64,000 nt of DNA from QZKY01 sp942492925 (GTDB lineage: Bacteria; Pseudomonadota; Gammaproteobacteria; Burkholderiales; Burkholderiaceae_D), in assembly GCA_942492925.1 (NCBI GenBank), contig OW818641.1:2170001-2234000 (forward strand). The letters run 5' to 3'. Below are positions 8,055 through 17,108 of this stretch, one piece after another; the stretch's first letter is position 1, and every line of letters begins with the position of its first letter. The notes beneath the pieces are model-generated. The model did no database searches. It worked only from the letters and a program-made list of their open reading frames with translations, and was not told where the DNA came from. A program made the translations under genes and the position numbers.

Positions 8055-8987
8055 ATGACGACTCTTATCTATTCCCATGCCGCCTGCATGGAACACCGCC
8101 CCGGCCCCCATCATCCGGAAAGCCCGGAACGGCAGCCCGCTGTGCTCAAAGCTTTGCGGGCCAAAGAGTTTGATGATTTGCTCTGGCGCGACGCACCCAT
8201 GGGCAAGCGCGAACATCTCTTCATGGTGCATACCAAATCGTATGTTGAACGTGTCGAAAAAGTTGCTCCTCTTGACGGCTACCGTCCGCTTGATGGTGGC
8301 GACACCATCATGTCACCGGGCTCGCTGGAGGCCGTCATGCGCTGCGTCGGCGCGGCCGTCGCGGGTGTCGACGCGGTCGTCAACAAGGAAGTCGACAACG
8401 TCTTTTGCGCCACCCGCCCGTGTGGCCACCACGCCGAAGCCGACCGCGCGATGGGATTTTGCATTTTCAATCAGGCTGCCGTTGCCGCTTTCTACGCACG
8501 CGACGTGCGCAAAATGAAAAAAGTCGCGGTCGTCGATTTTGACGTTCACCACGGAAACGGCACGCAAAATTCCTTTTACAACCACAAGGATCTCTTTTAC
8601 GCTTCCTGCCACCAGTCGCCGTTCTATCCCGGCTCGGGCGCCAAATATGAAACCGGCATCGATCACAACGTGGTCAACGTCCCACTGAATCGCGGCTGCG
8701 ATTCCGCCACCTTGCGTGCACGCATCTCCGCTGAAATGCTCCCGGCGCTGCGCACCTTCGCACCAAACCTCTTGATCATTTCAGCCGGTTTCGATGCGCA
8801 CTACAAGGATCCGCTTGGCGGCCTGAGCTTCACCGACGATGATTATTACTGGTTCACCAAAGAGCTGATGAAGATTGCCGATGAAACCGCAGAAGGGCGT
8901 GTGGTATCGATTCTGGAAGGCGGTTACAGCCTCGACGGTCTGGCCACCGGTTGCGCCGCTCACGTCCGCGCGCTAATGGGTAAATAA
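8055..8987 (+). CDS. Histone deacetylase family protein (zinc amidohydrolase)
   Basis: Arginase/deacetylase-fold zinc hydrolase of the bacterial class II HDAC, acetylpolyamine amidohydrolase and AcuC group. The catalytic signature is complete: the His pair in RPCGHHAEA, zinc ligands in DFDVHHGNGTQ, the later Asp in SAGFDAHYKDPLGG, and the C-terminal EGGYSLDGL. Length is 310 residues. The start at 8055 opens with TTLIYSHAACMEH, the normal N-terminus, although no strong ribosome site precedes it. A terminator follows. The substrate (acetyl-lysine protein, acetylpolyamine or other) cannot be read from sequence. Confidence 0.88.
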   Translation: MTTLIYSHAACMEHRPGPHHPESPERQPAVLKALRAKEFDDLLWRDAPMGKREHLFMVHTKSYVERVEKVAPLDGYRPLDGGDTIMSPGSLEAVMRCVGAAVAGVDAVVNKEVDNVFCATRPCGHHAEADRAMGFCIFNQAAVAAFYARDVRKMKKVAVVDFDVHHGNGTQNSFYNHKDLFYASCHQSPFYPGSGAKYETGIDHNVVNVPLNRGCDSATLRARISAEMLPALRTFAPNLLIISAGFDAHYKDPLGGLSFTDDDYYWFTKELMKIADETAEGRVVSILEGGYSLDGLATGCAAHVRALMGK

Positions 8988-9042
8988 AATCATCCGTTAT
9001 GAAGCGGTGCAGGCAACCCGCACTGCTTTGCGCAGCTAAACA

Positions 9043-9083
9043 AAAGCCCCTCGTCTTCTCAGGCCGAGGGGCTTTCTTGTTTT
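9043..9083. terminator. Intrinsic terminator between convergent deacetylase gene and spoT
   Basis: A 10-base-pair stem, AAGCCCCTCG (9044-9053) with CGAGGGGCTT (9065-9074), is followed on the plus strand by TTCTTGTTTT. The As before it make it usable for spoT in the other direction. Confidence 0.85.
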
Positions 9084-9093
9084 ATTGTGGCAC

Positions 9094-11298
9094 TCATTCC
9101 CGTGCGATTTTGGTGACCCCCGAGACATGCCGCAGGCGACGCATCAAGCTTGCAAGGTGATCGCGATTTTCAACCTGAACGATGAAACGCAATTTGGTGA
9201 AAGTGTCGCCCATGCCATCATCCATCCCCACCGAAGTGATATTGGCATCCCCTTCGCTGATTTCCGACGTCACCCGGGCCAACAAGCCTTTTTGATCCTC
9301 GGCATACACGGCCAACTTGCAGTCAAAGCGCCGCGTCAAATCCTCTGCCCATGCCACGGGAATCCACTTCTCCTGCTCTTTGAAAATCAGCCGCTTAGCC
9401 TGTTCGCAATCGGACACATGCACGACCAGCCCGCGGTCGAAATTTAACTGCCCAACAATATTGTCACCGGGGATCGGACGACAGCACTCCGCCAATTGCA
9501 CCGTCATGCCTTCGCTGCCATAAATGAGAATCGGCTCCATCTTGGTCGGTGCGTCTTCTTTGGCTGTTTCCGATTTGGTTTTGTTTCTTGACTTGCTGCG
9601 CACTAGGCTCATCACGCGGTGCGCGACCATCATCGCCAAGCGTTTGCCAGTGCCGATATCGACGTATAAATCATCCAGCGACTTCACACCCGATTCCGCG
9701 ACGAGTCGCTCGCCAATCTGCGGCGCAATATCCGGATCGAGATTCAAGGTTGTCAGCGCCTGTCCCAGCAAATGCTGGCCCAGTTCCACCGATTCGGCAT
9801 AACTGGCCGTGCGCAAATAACTTCGGATCGATGAGCGCGCTTTACCCGTTCGCACGAAGGTCAACCAGGCAGGGTTGGGGCGTGACGTCGGCGACGTGAT
9901 GACTTCCACGATGTCGCCGTTCTGCAGTTCCGTGCGCAGCGACGCAGGCTCGTTGTTGATCTTGACGGCAATGGTTTGATCGCCGAGATCCGAGTGAATG
10001 CTGTAGGCAAAATCCAGTGCCGTGGCATTGCGCGGCAAGGAAATGATCTTCGCCTTGGGGGTGAAAACGTAAACGGAATCGGGGAAAAGATCGAATTTGA
10101 CGTGTTCCAGAAATTCGGCAGAGTTACCGGTTTGCTGCTGGATATCGAGCAATGATTGTAACCATGCGATGCTCTGCTGCTGAATGTCCATCGGTGCCGC
10201 TTCATCGTCTTCCTTGAACATCCAGTGCGATGCCACGCCGGATTCAGCGACGTGGTGCATTTCGTGCGTGCGAATCAAAAATTCCAGCGGTGTTTTGAGG
10301 GGCCCAATCACCGTGGTGTGCAGCGACTGGTATTTATTCATCTTGGGGATGGCGATGTAATCCTGCACTTTTCCCGGAATCGGCTTGTAAATGCCATGCA
10401 GGACACCCAGCGCCTGATAACACTCCGACAGCGATTTCACGACCACCCGAAAACCGTACACATCCAATATTTGGGAAAACGACAGATGCTTGGTGCGCAT
10501 CTTGCGATAAATGCTGAAAAGCGTTTTTTCCCGGCCATAGACTTCGGCCTGAATACCCGCTTTCGCCAGCGCGCTCTTGACCGCCGCCTGCACGGGACTG
10601 AGAATTTCCTTGCGATTGCCGCGCGCGTCCTTGAGCGCTTTCGCCAGCGCACGGTGCCGCATCGGGTTCACGTTGGCAAACGACAAATCCTGCAATTCAC
10701 GATACAAACTGTTCATGCCGAGCCGATGCGCAATCGGCACATAAACTTCCATCGTTTCATGCGCAATGCGCCTGCGCTTGTCTGGACGCATTACCCCCAG
10801 CGTGCGCATGTTGTGCAAGCGATCCGCCAGTTTGATCAGCATCACGCGAATATCGCTGGCCATCGCCAGCAGCATCTTGCGGAAATTTTCGGCCTGCGCT
10901 TCGACGTGCGTCTGGAACTCAATCTTGTCGAGTTTGGAAACGCCATCCACCAGTTCGGCCACCGGTGCCCCGAAGCGCTCGATCAACTCTTCCTTGCGCA
11001 CGCCTTGATCTTCCATCACGTCATGCAGCAAGGCCGCCATGATGGCTTGCGCATCCAGTTTCCATTTTGCGCAGGTTTCCGCAACGGCAAGCGGGTGCGA
11101 AATGTAGGGCTCGCCAGACATGCGTATCTGGCCGAGATGCATTTCATCGGCAAAGCGAAACGCTTCCCTTATCTTGCCCAGATCAGCGGGGGAAAGATAG
11201 GTGGCAAGCTCTTCAGTGAGTTGCGAAAAAGAAGCGACGCCACTTTTCGCTGTGGACTGGTTTACATCCGACTGGGATGGTTGTTCGGCTGACGCCAT
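9094..11298 (-). CDS. spoT: Bifunctional (p)ppGpp synthetase/hydrolase SpoT
   Basis: Makes and degrades the stringent-response alarmone. The HD hydrolase half is intact (YISHPLAVAE, ALLHDVMED, KLADRLHNMRTL), followed by the synthetase domain (YGREKTLFSIYRKM, DVYGFRVVV), a TGS domain (VYVFTPKAKIISLP) and a C-terminal ACT domain. With both catalytic halves intact it is the SpoT/Rel rather than monofunctional RelA type. The start at 11298 (MASAEQ, 734 residues) is preferred because GGGAGG lies 9 bases upstream; an in-frame ATG at 11346 lacks a clear site. It follows gmk and the damaged rpoZ in the common gmk-rpoZ-spoT order. Confidence 0.93.
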   Translation of the reverse strand: MASAEQPSQSDVNQSTAKSGVASFSQLTEELATYLSPADLGKIREAFRFADEMHLGQIRMSGEPYISHPLAVAETCAKWKLDAQAIMAALLHDVMEDQGVRKEELIERFGAPVAELVDGVSKLDKIEFQTHVEAQAENFRKMLLAMASDIRVMLIKLADRLHNMRTLGVMRPDKRRRIAHETMEVYVPIAHRLGMNSLYRELQDLSFANVNPMRHRALAKALKDARGNRKEILSPVQAAVKSALAKAGIQAEVYGREKTLFSIYRKMRTKHLSFSQILDVYGFRVVVKSLSECYQALGVLHGIYKPIPGKVQDYIAIPKMNKYQSLHTTVIGPLKTPLEFLIRTHEMHHVAESGVASHWMFKEDDEAAPMDIQQQSIAWLQSLLDIQQQTGNSAEFLEHVKFDLFPDSVYVFTPKAKIISLPRNATALDFAYSIHSDLGDQTIAVKINNEPASLRTELQNGDIVEVITSPTSRPNPAWLTFVRTGKARSSIRSYLRTASYAESVELGQHLLGQALTTLNLDPDIAPQIGERLVAESGVKSLDDLYVDIGTGKRLAMMVAHRVMSLVRSKSRNKTKSETAKEDAPTKMEPILIYGSEGMTVQLAECCRPIPGDNIVGQLNFDRGLVVHVSDCEQAKRLIFKEQEKWIPVAWAEDLTRRFDCKLAVYAEDQKGLLARVTSEISEGDANITSVGMDDGMGDTFTKLRFIVQVENRDHLASLMRRLRHVSGVTKIARE

Positions 11299-11381
11299 TC
11301 CTCCATACCTCCCCGTTTGCGCTTTGTTGGCAAGCATGATGTCCATGGAGGAAATTTGTCAGTCATTGGGGGGAGGTCAGA

Positions 11382-11586
11382 TCAGCCGGGAACCTTCTTG
11401 AGCATTTCCACGCCAACTTTGCCTGCGGCAATTTCGCGCAAGGCCACAACCGGCATCTTGTCTTTCGCATCGACTTTCTGAGTGTGTCCTTGCAACAGCT
11501 GACGCGCACGGTACGTTGCGCACAGCGTCAGTTGAAAGCGGTTCGGGAATTTCTTTGAGACAATCTTCGATCGTAATACGGGCCAT
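11382..11586 (-). pseudogene. rpoZ: RNA polymerase omega subunit, apparent frameshift
   Basis: The start MARITIEDCLKEIP is read from 11586. The rest of a canonical omega subunit, from NRFQLTLCATYRARQLLQG to the C-terminal KVGVEMLKKVPG, is in the adjacent reading frame and ends at 11382. One extra base reconciles the two, most simply the third G of the GGG run at 11545-11547 (CCCG instead of CCG on the coding strand). Read in the first frame alone, the product is an aberrant 69-residue protein. Position between gmk and spoT is normal. Either a real disruption, a sequencing or assembly slip in a short homopolymer, or less likely programmed frameshifting; everything else in the gene looks conserved, which favours an error or a very recent event. 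Confidence 0.8.
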
Positions 11587-11607
11587 ACGCTACTCCTAAT
11601 AAAATAT

Positions 11608-12255
11608 TCAACTTGCTTTAGGGCTGATGCCCAGTTCCTCAAACATCGCCCCGTTTTTAGCGGCCTGCTGAGCGAATCTGCAACGCGCGGCCGAAATGAT
11701 AGCGGTCAATTCAGCCAAAGCGGTTGCAAAGCTTTGATTTATAATAACATATTCGCACTCTGGTGCATGCGCAATCTCGCTGCTGGCCGCTTGAATGCGT
11801 CGCTGGATGACGGCTGGATCATCCAGCGCCCGCTTCGTCAAGCGCTCCTCCAGTGCGGCAATCGATGGCGGCAACACAAAAATGCCTATCGCCTGCGGAA
11901 AAATCTTCTTAACCTGCTGCGCTCCCTGCCAATCTATTTCCAATATAACATCAGCACCAGACTGGATGTGATCCGCAATCATTTTTGCAGAGGTGCCGTA
12001 GTAATTGCCGTAAATTTCGGCCCATTCCAGAAACTCGCCTCTTGCCTTTCTGGCCAAAAAATCCTCGACATGCAAAAAATGATACTCGCGGCCATCCATT
12101 TCGCCAGGACGCGGTGGCCGGGTCGTGCATGAAATCGACAACTTGAGCGCGGTATCGCGCGCCAATACCGCATTGACGAGCGTGGACTTGCCTGCGCCTG
12201 AGGGCGCAACAATCATGAACAGGCTGCCTCGCGGTCGGGTAATGGCTTGAATCAT
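11608..12255 (-). CDS. gmk: Guanylate kinase
   Basis: Phosphorylates GMP to GDP with ATP. The P-loop APSGAGKSTL lies at residues 17-26, GMP-binding segments are SCTTRPPRPGEMDGREYHFL and the ILEIDWQGAQQVK region, and the basic lid ERLTKRALD is present. The 215-residue length is normal. It precedes rpoZ by 21 bases, and the order gmk-rpoZ-spoT links nucleotide metabolism with the stringent response. No strong ribosome site precedes 12255, but the protein N-terminus fits. The yicC-type gene that often precedes gmk is missing; bamD lies upstream. Confidence 0.94.
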   Translation of the reverse strand: MIQAITRPRGSLFMIVAPSGAGKSTLVNAVLARDTALKLSISCTTRPPRPGEMDGREYHFLHVEDFLARKARGEFLEWAEIYGNYYGTSAKMIADHIQSGADVILEIDWQGAQQVKKIFPQAIGIFVLPPSIAALEERLTKRALDDPAVIQRRIQAASSEIAHAPECEYVIINQSFATALAELTAIISAARCRFAQQAAKNGAMFEELGISPKAS

Positions 12256-12324
12256 AAAAGCAAAGGTTTCATCGGATATGCGTCAAACCGTTTTGACAAG
12301 GTTTTGCCAAAACGCGCGCCCAAT

Positions 12325-13113
12325 TTATCGTCGGCGCAACGCCTCTTTCGCGCCGGGGTTCAAATACGCGCTCTTCGGGAAATTTTTCTTGAACACCCGA
12401 TCCGCGGCATCGCGCAAATCGGTCAACCCCAATTGCTCGTATGCGTTCACCAGTATGAACAGCGCCTCTTCCACGGCAGGGGCATCGGTATACTTCTTCA
12501 CGGCATCCTGCGCACGATTGGCCGCTGCCAGATAAGCGCCCCGCCGATAGTAGTATCGCGCGACCAGCACTTCATGCTGAGCCAAGGTGTTGATCAAATA
12601 CTTCATCCGGATGGTCGCATCCGGCGCATATTTGCTGTTCGGGAAACGGGTCACCAGCAATTTAAAGGAATCAAATGCATCTTGCGCCGCTTTCGGATCC
12701 CGTTCCGCCACATCTTCTCTGGAAAAATGTTGCAACAATCCGATTTTGTCATTGAAGTTGACCAGCCCCTTCAAGTAATACATGTAATCCACATTCGGAT
12801 GATTGGGGTGCAACTTGATGAACCGATCAATGGCCGCGAGGGCCAGCGCGGGTTCCCCTGCCCGGTAATTGGCATAGGCAATTTCCATTTGAGCCTGCTG
12901 CGCAAACACGCCAAAGGGGTAGCGCGTCTCCAGTTTTTCGAAATACTTGACGGCCTGGTCATAGCGACCTTCTTCCATCTCACTGCGCGCCTCTGTATAT
13001 AATTTCGATGCAGACCACGAAGTGGTTTCGTCGATTTGATCCGGCAGCAACCCACAGCCCGACGACAGCGCCAAAATGGCAAGCAACACAAGGGTCGATA
13101 GTTTCTTTTGCAT
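12325..13113 (-). CDS. bamD: Outer-membrane assembly lipoprotein BamD
   Basis: Essential TPR lipoprotein of the BAM complex, which inserts beta-barrel proteins into the outer membrane. The signal sequence LVLLAILALSSGC ends in a lipobox cysteine near residue 20. TPR-like repeats follow (YTEARSEMEEGRYDQAVKYF, FAQQAQMEIAYANYRAGEPA), then YMYYLKGL and YYYRRGAYLAAANRA, family hallmarks. The start at 13113 is used because a -10 box at 13172-13177 would place transcription initiation downstream of the other in-frame ATG at 13170. Length is 262 residues. It is divergent from rluD, the standard neighbourhood. Confidence 0.93.
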   Translation of the reverse strand: MQKKLSTLVLLAILALSSGCGLLPDQIDETTSWSASKLYTEARSEMEEGRYDQAVKYFEKLETRYPFGVFAQQAQMEIAYANYRAGEPALALAAIDRFIKLHPNHPNVDYMYYLKGLVNFNDKIGLLQHFSREDVAERDPKAAQDAFDSFKLLVTRFPNSKYAPDATIRMKYLINTLAQHEVLVARYYYRRGAYLAAANRAQDAVKKYTDAPAVEEALFILVNAYEQLGLTDLRDAADRVFKKNFPKSAYLNPGAKEALRRR

Positions 13114-13171
13114 GAGAATTGCGCAGACGCTGGTAAAAAATGAATATGGCGGTAGACTGGGAAACCGCACG

Positions 13172-13177
13172 ATTATA
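13172..13177 (-). promoter_or_regulatory. Candidate -10 box for bamD
   Basis: A consensus TATAAT on the minus strand lies about 59 bases before the bamD ATG. The -35 at 17 bases is weak (TGTTTC). It supports choosing the 13113 start for bamD. Confidence 0.4.
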
Positions 13178-13199
13178 GCCTATATAGAATGAAAGAAAC

Positions 13200-14243
13200 A
13201 TGATGGCCGCAGCCCCTCGCAAACCCTCCCGGACTTTTCCCGACACGCCTGATCCCGCCGCTTTCGATGCCGAACTGGATGAACTGGACGAACTGTCCCC
13301 GCACGCGCCTGGCGGCGCGCCGCTCCACCTGAAACTGTCAGCAGAAGATTGCGGCGAGCGGCTCGACAAAACGCTGGCCAAGCACTTGCCCCAATACTCG
13401 CGCAGCCGTCTGCAGCAATGGATCGAATCCGGTCACGTTTCCGTCAACGGCAAAACCCTGTCCGCCAAAGCCGCCATGCTCGGCGATGAAGAGATTCTCC
13501 TGCACCCCCAATCGGCCCCGCAAGACACCGCGTTCACACCTGAACCGATGACCTTGCCTATCGTATATGAAGACGATCACCTCCTCGTCATCAACAAACC
13601 GGCTGGACTCGTCGTGCACCCGGCGGCCGGCAACTGGTCCGGCACTTTGCTCAATGGCTTGTTGCATCACCATCCGCCGATCGTGGGCGTGCCGCGCGCC
13701 GGTATTGTGCACCGCCTGGACAAGGACACCAGCGGCTTGCTCGTCGTTGCCAAAACACTGGAAGCCCACACCTCCCTCGTTCGCCAATTACAGGAGCGCA
13801 CCGTCCACCGCGAATATCTGGCGCTGGTGTGGGGTGCCGCGCGCGTGCGCGGCCGGGTCGATGCGGCTATCGGACGGCATCCGCGCGATCGTTTGAAAAT
13901 GGCGGTACTGGAAAATGCCAGCGCCAAACCCGCCATCACCCATTACGAACGCGTGGCCGAAGGCATCATTGATCGCCACCGGGTCAGCCTGGTGCGCTGC
14001 GAACTGGAAACGGGCCGCACGCATCAAATCCGAGTGCACCTGCAATCGATCGGTTTTCCACTCGTGGGCGACACCACGTATGGCAAACAACATCTCGCAC
14101 CCTATTTTCACCGTCAGGCGTTGCACGCCTTTCGCCTCGGCCTCGCGCATCCGCACACCGGCCAGGCATGCGAATGGGAAGCGCCCGTACCGGACGATTT
14201 TGCCGCGCTGCTAGAACGTGCGGGTATCCAGGATTGGGAGTAA
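13200..14243 (+). CDS. rluD: 23S rRNA pseudouridine synthase RluD
   Basis: Converts uridines in helix 69 of 23S rRNA to pseudouridine during 50S maturation. An S4 RNA-binding domain (GERLDKTLAKHLPQYSRSRL) spans residues about 48-110. The RluA-family catalytic motif GIVHRLDKDTSGLLVVAK carries the catalytic aspartate, and RTHQIRVHL follows. Length is 347 residues, with an acidic Pro/Ala-rich N-terminal extension of about 40 residues that is not part of the fold. It is followed after 7 bases by pgeF, so the two probably form an operon. Confidence 0.93.
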   Translation: MMAAAPRKPSRTFPDTPDPAAFDAELDELDELSPHAPGGAPLHLKLSAEDCGERLDKTLAKHLPQYSRSRLQQWIESGHVSVNGKTLSAKAAMLGDEEILLHPQSAPQDTAFTPEPMTLPIVYEDDHLLVINKPAGLVVHPAAGNWSGTLLNGLLHHHPPIVGVPRAGIVHRLDKDTSGLLVVAKTLEAHTSLVRQLQERTVHREYLALVWGAARVRGRVDAAIGRHPRDRLKMAVLENASAKPAITHYERVAEGIIDRHRVSLVRCELETGRTHQIRVHLQSIGFPLVGDTTYGKQHLAPYFHRQALHAFRLGLAHPHTGQACEWEAPVPDDFAALLERAGIQDWE

Positions 14244-14250
14244 GCACGCC

Positions 14251-15015
14251 ATGCGCACAATGGATCTGCTCATCCCCGACTGGCCCGACGCCCCGAAAAA
14301 CATTGGCGCTTTCACCACCTTGCGCACCGGCGGCGTCAGCCTCGCGCCGTATGACGACGGCATCACCGGCCAAAACGGATTCAACCTCGCTTCGCACGTG
14401 GGTGATCATCCGGAACACGTCAAACAAAACCGCGCCTTGCTGCGCACGGCATTACCCGCCGAACCCGCCTGGCTCACGCAAACCCACAGCATCATCGTGC
14501 ACGATGCCGCGACGGTGACCGGCGCGCCGGAAGGCGATGCCAGCTTCGCCACTACGCGTGGCGTGGTCTGCGTCGCGATGACGGCCGACTGTTTGCCGGT
14601 GCTGTTCTGCGACACAAAGGGAACGATCGTCGCCGCCGCGCACGCGGGCTGGCGCGGACTCGCCGACGGCGTTCTGGAAGCCACGGTCAAAACCCTGCGC
14701 GACCAGGGTGCGCAAGATATCCTCGCATGGATGGGGCCCGCCATTGGCCCGCAAAGTTTTGAAGTGGGGGAAGATGTGATTGACGCTTTCACGTCACGTG
14801 TGCCCGACACCCGCGCGGGCTTTACTCCCCTTGTCGGACAGCCTAGCAAATACCTCGGCAACATGTACCAGCTCGCGCGCATCGTGCTGAACAAGGTAGG
14901 CGTCACGCGCATTGCGGGGGGCGGCTGGTGCACCGTGCAGGATAAAAAGCGTTTTTATTCTTTCCGGCGAGATGACGTGACCGGGCGCATGGCCTCAGTC
15001 ATTTGGTTGAGATGA
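14251..15015 (+). CDS. pgeF: Peptidoglycan editing factor PgeF (YfiH, laccase-domain family)
   Basis: Multi-copper-polyphenol-oxidoreductase-fold hydrolase; E. coli YfiH edits UDP-MurNAc carrying a wrong first amino acid. The metal-site motifs TADCLPVLF and AAAHAGWRGL are present, as is GPAIGPQSFEVG. The start at 14251 has GGGAG upstream and opens directly on the normal N-terminus; length 254 residues. The gene begins 7 bases after rluD. A rluD-pgeF pair is common in Proteobacteria. Confidence 0.88.
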   Translation: MRTMDLLIPDWPDAPKNIGAFTTLRTGGVSLAPYDDGITGQNGFNLASHVGDHPEHVKQNRALLRTALPAEPAWLTQTHSIIVHDAATVTGAPEGDASFATTRGVVCVAMTADCLPVLFCDTKGTIVAAAHAGWRGLADGVLEATVKTLRDQGAQDILAWMGPAIGPQSFEVGEDVIDAFTSRVPDTRAGFTPLVGQPSKYLGNMYQLARIVLNKVGVTRIAGGGWCTVQDKKRFYSFRRDDVTGRMASVIWLR

Positions 15016-15029
15016 TTTGGTTGAAGCAA

Positions 15030-15093
15030 CTGTTTTTCGATACGGGTTTGAATACCGCTTGGGCAAAACGGGAAAACCGTATCTGAAAAACAG
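15030..15093. repeat. Long imperfect inverted repeat between convergent genes
   Basis: CTGTTTTTCGATACGG (15030-15045) pairs with CCGTATCTGAAAAACAG (15077-15093), a 16-base-pair stem with one bulged base and a 31-base loop. It occupies almost the whole gap between pgeF and the minus-strand gene that ends at 15096. It could stop transcription in both directions but lacks a clean T run, and could instead be an isolated intergenic repeat. Confidence 0.6.
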
Positions 15094-15095
15094 AT

Positions 15096-15461
15096 TTAGC
15101 TTTGGCACCACGCACGCGCATCCGCCAGCACCTGGAACACGCGTATCTCATAATCGGTCTGGCGCAATGGCAGAGAAGCACTTGCCAAGGCGATGACGTC
15201 TGGAATATCGGCGACCACGGCGATTTTTAACTGGCTATTGACGTTCGGAGATTTATGGCGAATGGCCGTCAGTTTTGCTGCGAGGGATAGGGAAAACGAC
15301 ACATTTTCGCACCCCAGAAAATCGCCAATAGCATACCGCGCCACCTCAAACCGAGGATCGCGACTGCATTCCTGGGACTGCGCAATCAAGTCTTCGTCGT
15401 TAGTGACACCGCAATAAGCTAAATAGAAACCCTCACCTTCCCAAATGATCTGATAAGGCAT
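15096..15461 (-). CDS. Small cytoplasmic protein of unknown function
   Basis: A 121-residue protein without signal peptide or membrane segment. The start at 15461 has a GGGAGG site upstream. The pattern, with strands such as YQIIWEGEGFYLAYCG and an internal SRDPRF-type segment followed by a hydrophobic strand, resembles small STAS/SpoIIAA-like single-domain proteins. That is only a loose resemblance, and I do not recognise a named family. Two cysteines near the start and one near the C-terminus are not arranged as a redox motif. It is a single gene, convergent with pgeF and divergent from the rimO region. Confidence 0.65.
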   Translation of the reverse strand: MPYQIIWEGEGFYLAYCGVTNDEDLIAQSQECSRDPRFEVARYAIGDFLGCENVSFSLSLAAKLTAIRHKSPNVNSQLKIAVVADIPDVIALASASLPLRQTDYEIRVFQVLADARAWCQS

Positions 15462-15712
15462 TGATTCCCCCTCCCACACACGTCAGTGTTGCCGTCAGGA
15501 AATGCTAACATATCTGCGGATGAGGAAACAAGGCAAGGGGCCGAGATGCGTCAAAAGAAACCGTCAGCCGTTGCCCAAAAAAAACGCTCTTGCCCCCGCT
15601 TCGCTGTCACCTGCAAGAAAAGCTCGCCCCATACCCGAACCGGCCGCCTTCGCCTCTCCGTCATCAATTTTGTTTAAGCCCTACAATATCGGGATCCAAG
15701 GAATCAATACTC

Positions 15713-17083
15713 ATGGCTCGCACGAAAAAATCTCCTCCCAAAATCGGCTTTGTCTCCCTCGGCTGTCCCAAAGCGACGGTGGATGCCGAACACATCCTCA
15801 CGCAATTGCGCGCAGAAGGCTACGAAACCGCTGCGTCGTATCAGGATGCCGATCTCGTCATCGTCAACACTTGCGGCTTCATCGATGAAGCGATCGAAGA
15901 ATCGCTGGAAGCCATTGCCGAAGCGTTGGATGAAAACGGCAAGGTGATCGTCACCGGCTGTCTCGGCGCCAAACGCGAAGCCGATGGGACGTTTTTTGTA
16001 CAGGCCGCCTTGCCGAACATTCTGGCCGTGACCGGCCCCGATTCACTCAAGGAAGTGATGGATGCCGTGCATGAACACTTGCCACGTCCGCATGAGCCGT
16101 TTATCGATCTCGTGCCACCGCAAGGCATCAAGCTCACACCACGTCATTACGCTTATCTGAAAATTTCCGAGGGCTGCAATCATGCCTGCACGTTTTGCAT
16201 CATCCCGTCACTGCGCGGGGACTTGGTCTCGCGTCCGATTGGCGAAGTCATGCAGGAAGCCGAACGTCTGTTCAAGGCAGGCGTAAAAGAATTGCTGGTG
16301 ATTTCGCAAGACACGGGCGCCTACGGCATCGATGTGAAATCGCGCATGGATTTCTGGGGCGGCAAGCCGTTGAAAACACACATGACGCAGCTGGTCACCG
16401 CGCTGGGGCAACTGGCGCGACAACACGATGCCTGGGTGCGCCTGCATTATGTGTATCCGTATCCGCACATTGATCAGATCATTCCGCTGATGGCCGAAGG
16501 CCTGATCCTGCCGTATCTGGATGTCCCCTTGCAGCACGCGCATCCGGACGTGCTGCGCCGCATGAAGCGTCCGGCCAGCGGCGAGCGCAACATTGAGCGC
16601 ATTCAGGCCTGGCGCAAGCTGTGCCCGGACATCACGATCCGCTCCACCTTCATCACGGGTTTTCCTGGTGAAACCGAAGCGGAATTTGAGTACCTGCTGG
16701 ACTTCATCCGCGAAGCACAGATCGATCGGCTCGGTTGCTTCCCGTATTCCCCGGTCGAAGGCGCTGCCGCCAATGCGATGCCCAATCCGGTGCCGGAGGC
16801 AGTACGCGAAGAACGTCGCGCGCGCCTGATGCTGTTGCAGGAAGACATTTCGGCGAAACGCCTCCAAGCGAAAATTAGCCAAACGCTGCGCGTGCTGATC
16901 GATGACGTTGATCGCACAGGCCATGCCATCGGACGATCGGCGGCTGATGCGCCCGACATTGACGGCGTTGTGCATATCGCCCGGCCTGCCAACCGTCGTC
17001 GGGCGCTCAGCGTCGGCAGCTTTGTCGATGTTATGATTACTGACGCCGACACCCACGATTTGTGGGGCGAGGTTCAATCCTGA
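15713..17083 (+). CDS. rimO: Ribosomal protein S12 methylthiotransferase RimO
   Basis: Radical-SAM enzyme that adds a methylthio group to the conserved aspartate of ribosomal protein S12. The N-terminal domain carries iron-sulfur-cluster cysteines (SLGCPKA, NTCGF, TGCLGA), the radical-SAM CxxxCxxC is GCNHACTFC, and a C-terminal TRAM domain spans about residues 385-450. The start at 15713 follows AAGGAA at proper spacing; the frame is open upstream but that part is not protein-like. Length is 456 residues. Its substrate S12, with the target motif intact, is encoded at the other end of this window. Confidence 0.95.
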   Translation: MARTKKSPPKIGFVSLGCPKATVDAEHILTQLRAEGYETAASYQDADLVIVNTCGFIDEAIEESLEAIAEALDENGKVIVTGCLGAKREADGTFFVQAALPNILAVTGPDSLKEVMDAVHEHLPRPHEPFIDLVPPQGIKLTPRHYAYLKISEGCNHACTFCIIPSLRGDLVSRPIGEVMQEAERLFKAGVKELLVISQDTGAYGIDVKSRMDFWGGKPLKTHMTQLVTALGQLARQHDAWVRLHYVYPYPHIDQIIPLMAEGLILPYLDVPLQHAHPDVLRRMKRPASGERNIERIQAWRKLCPDITIRSTFITGFPGETEAEFEYLLDFIREAQIDRLGCFPYSPVEGAAANAMPNPVPEAVREERRARLMLLQEDISAKRLQAKISQTLRVLIDDVDRTGHAIGRSAADAPDIDGVVHIARPANRRRALSVGSFVDVMITDADTHDLWGEVQS

Positions 17084-17108
17084 TTTTGCTCTTGTTTGCA
17101 AGGCTCGC

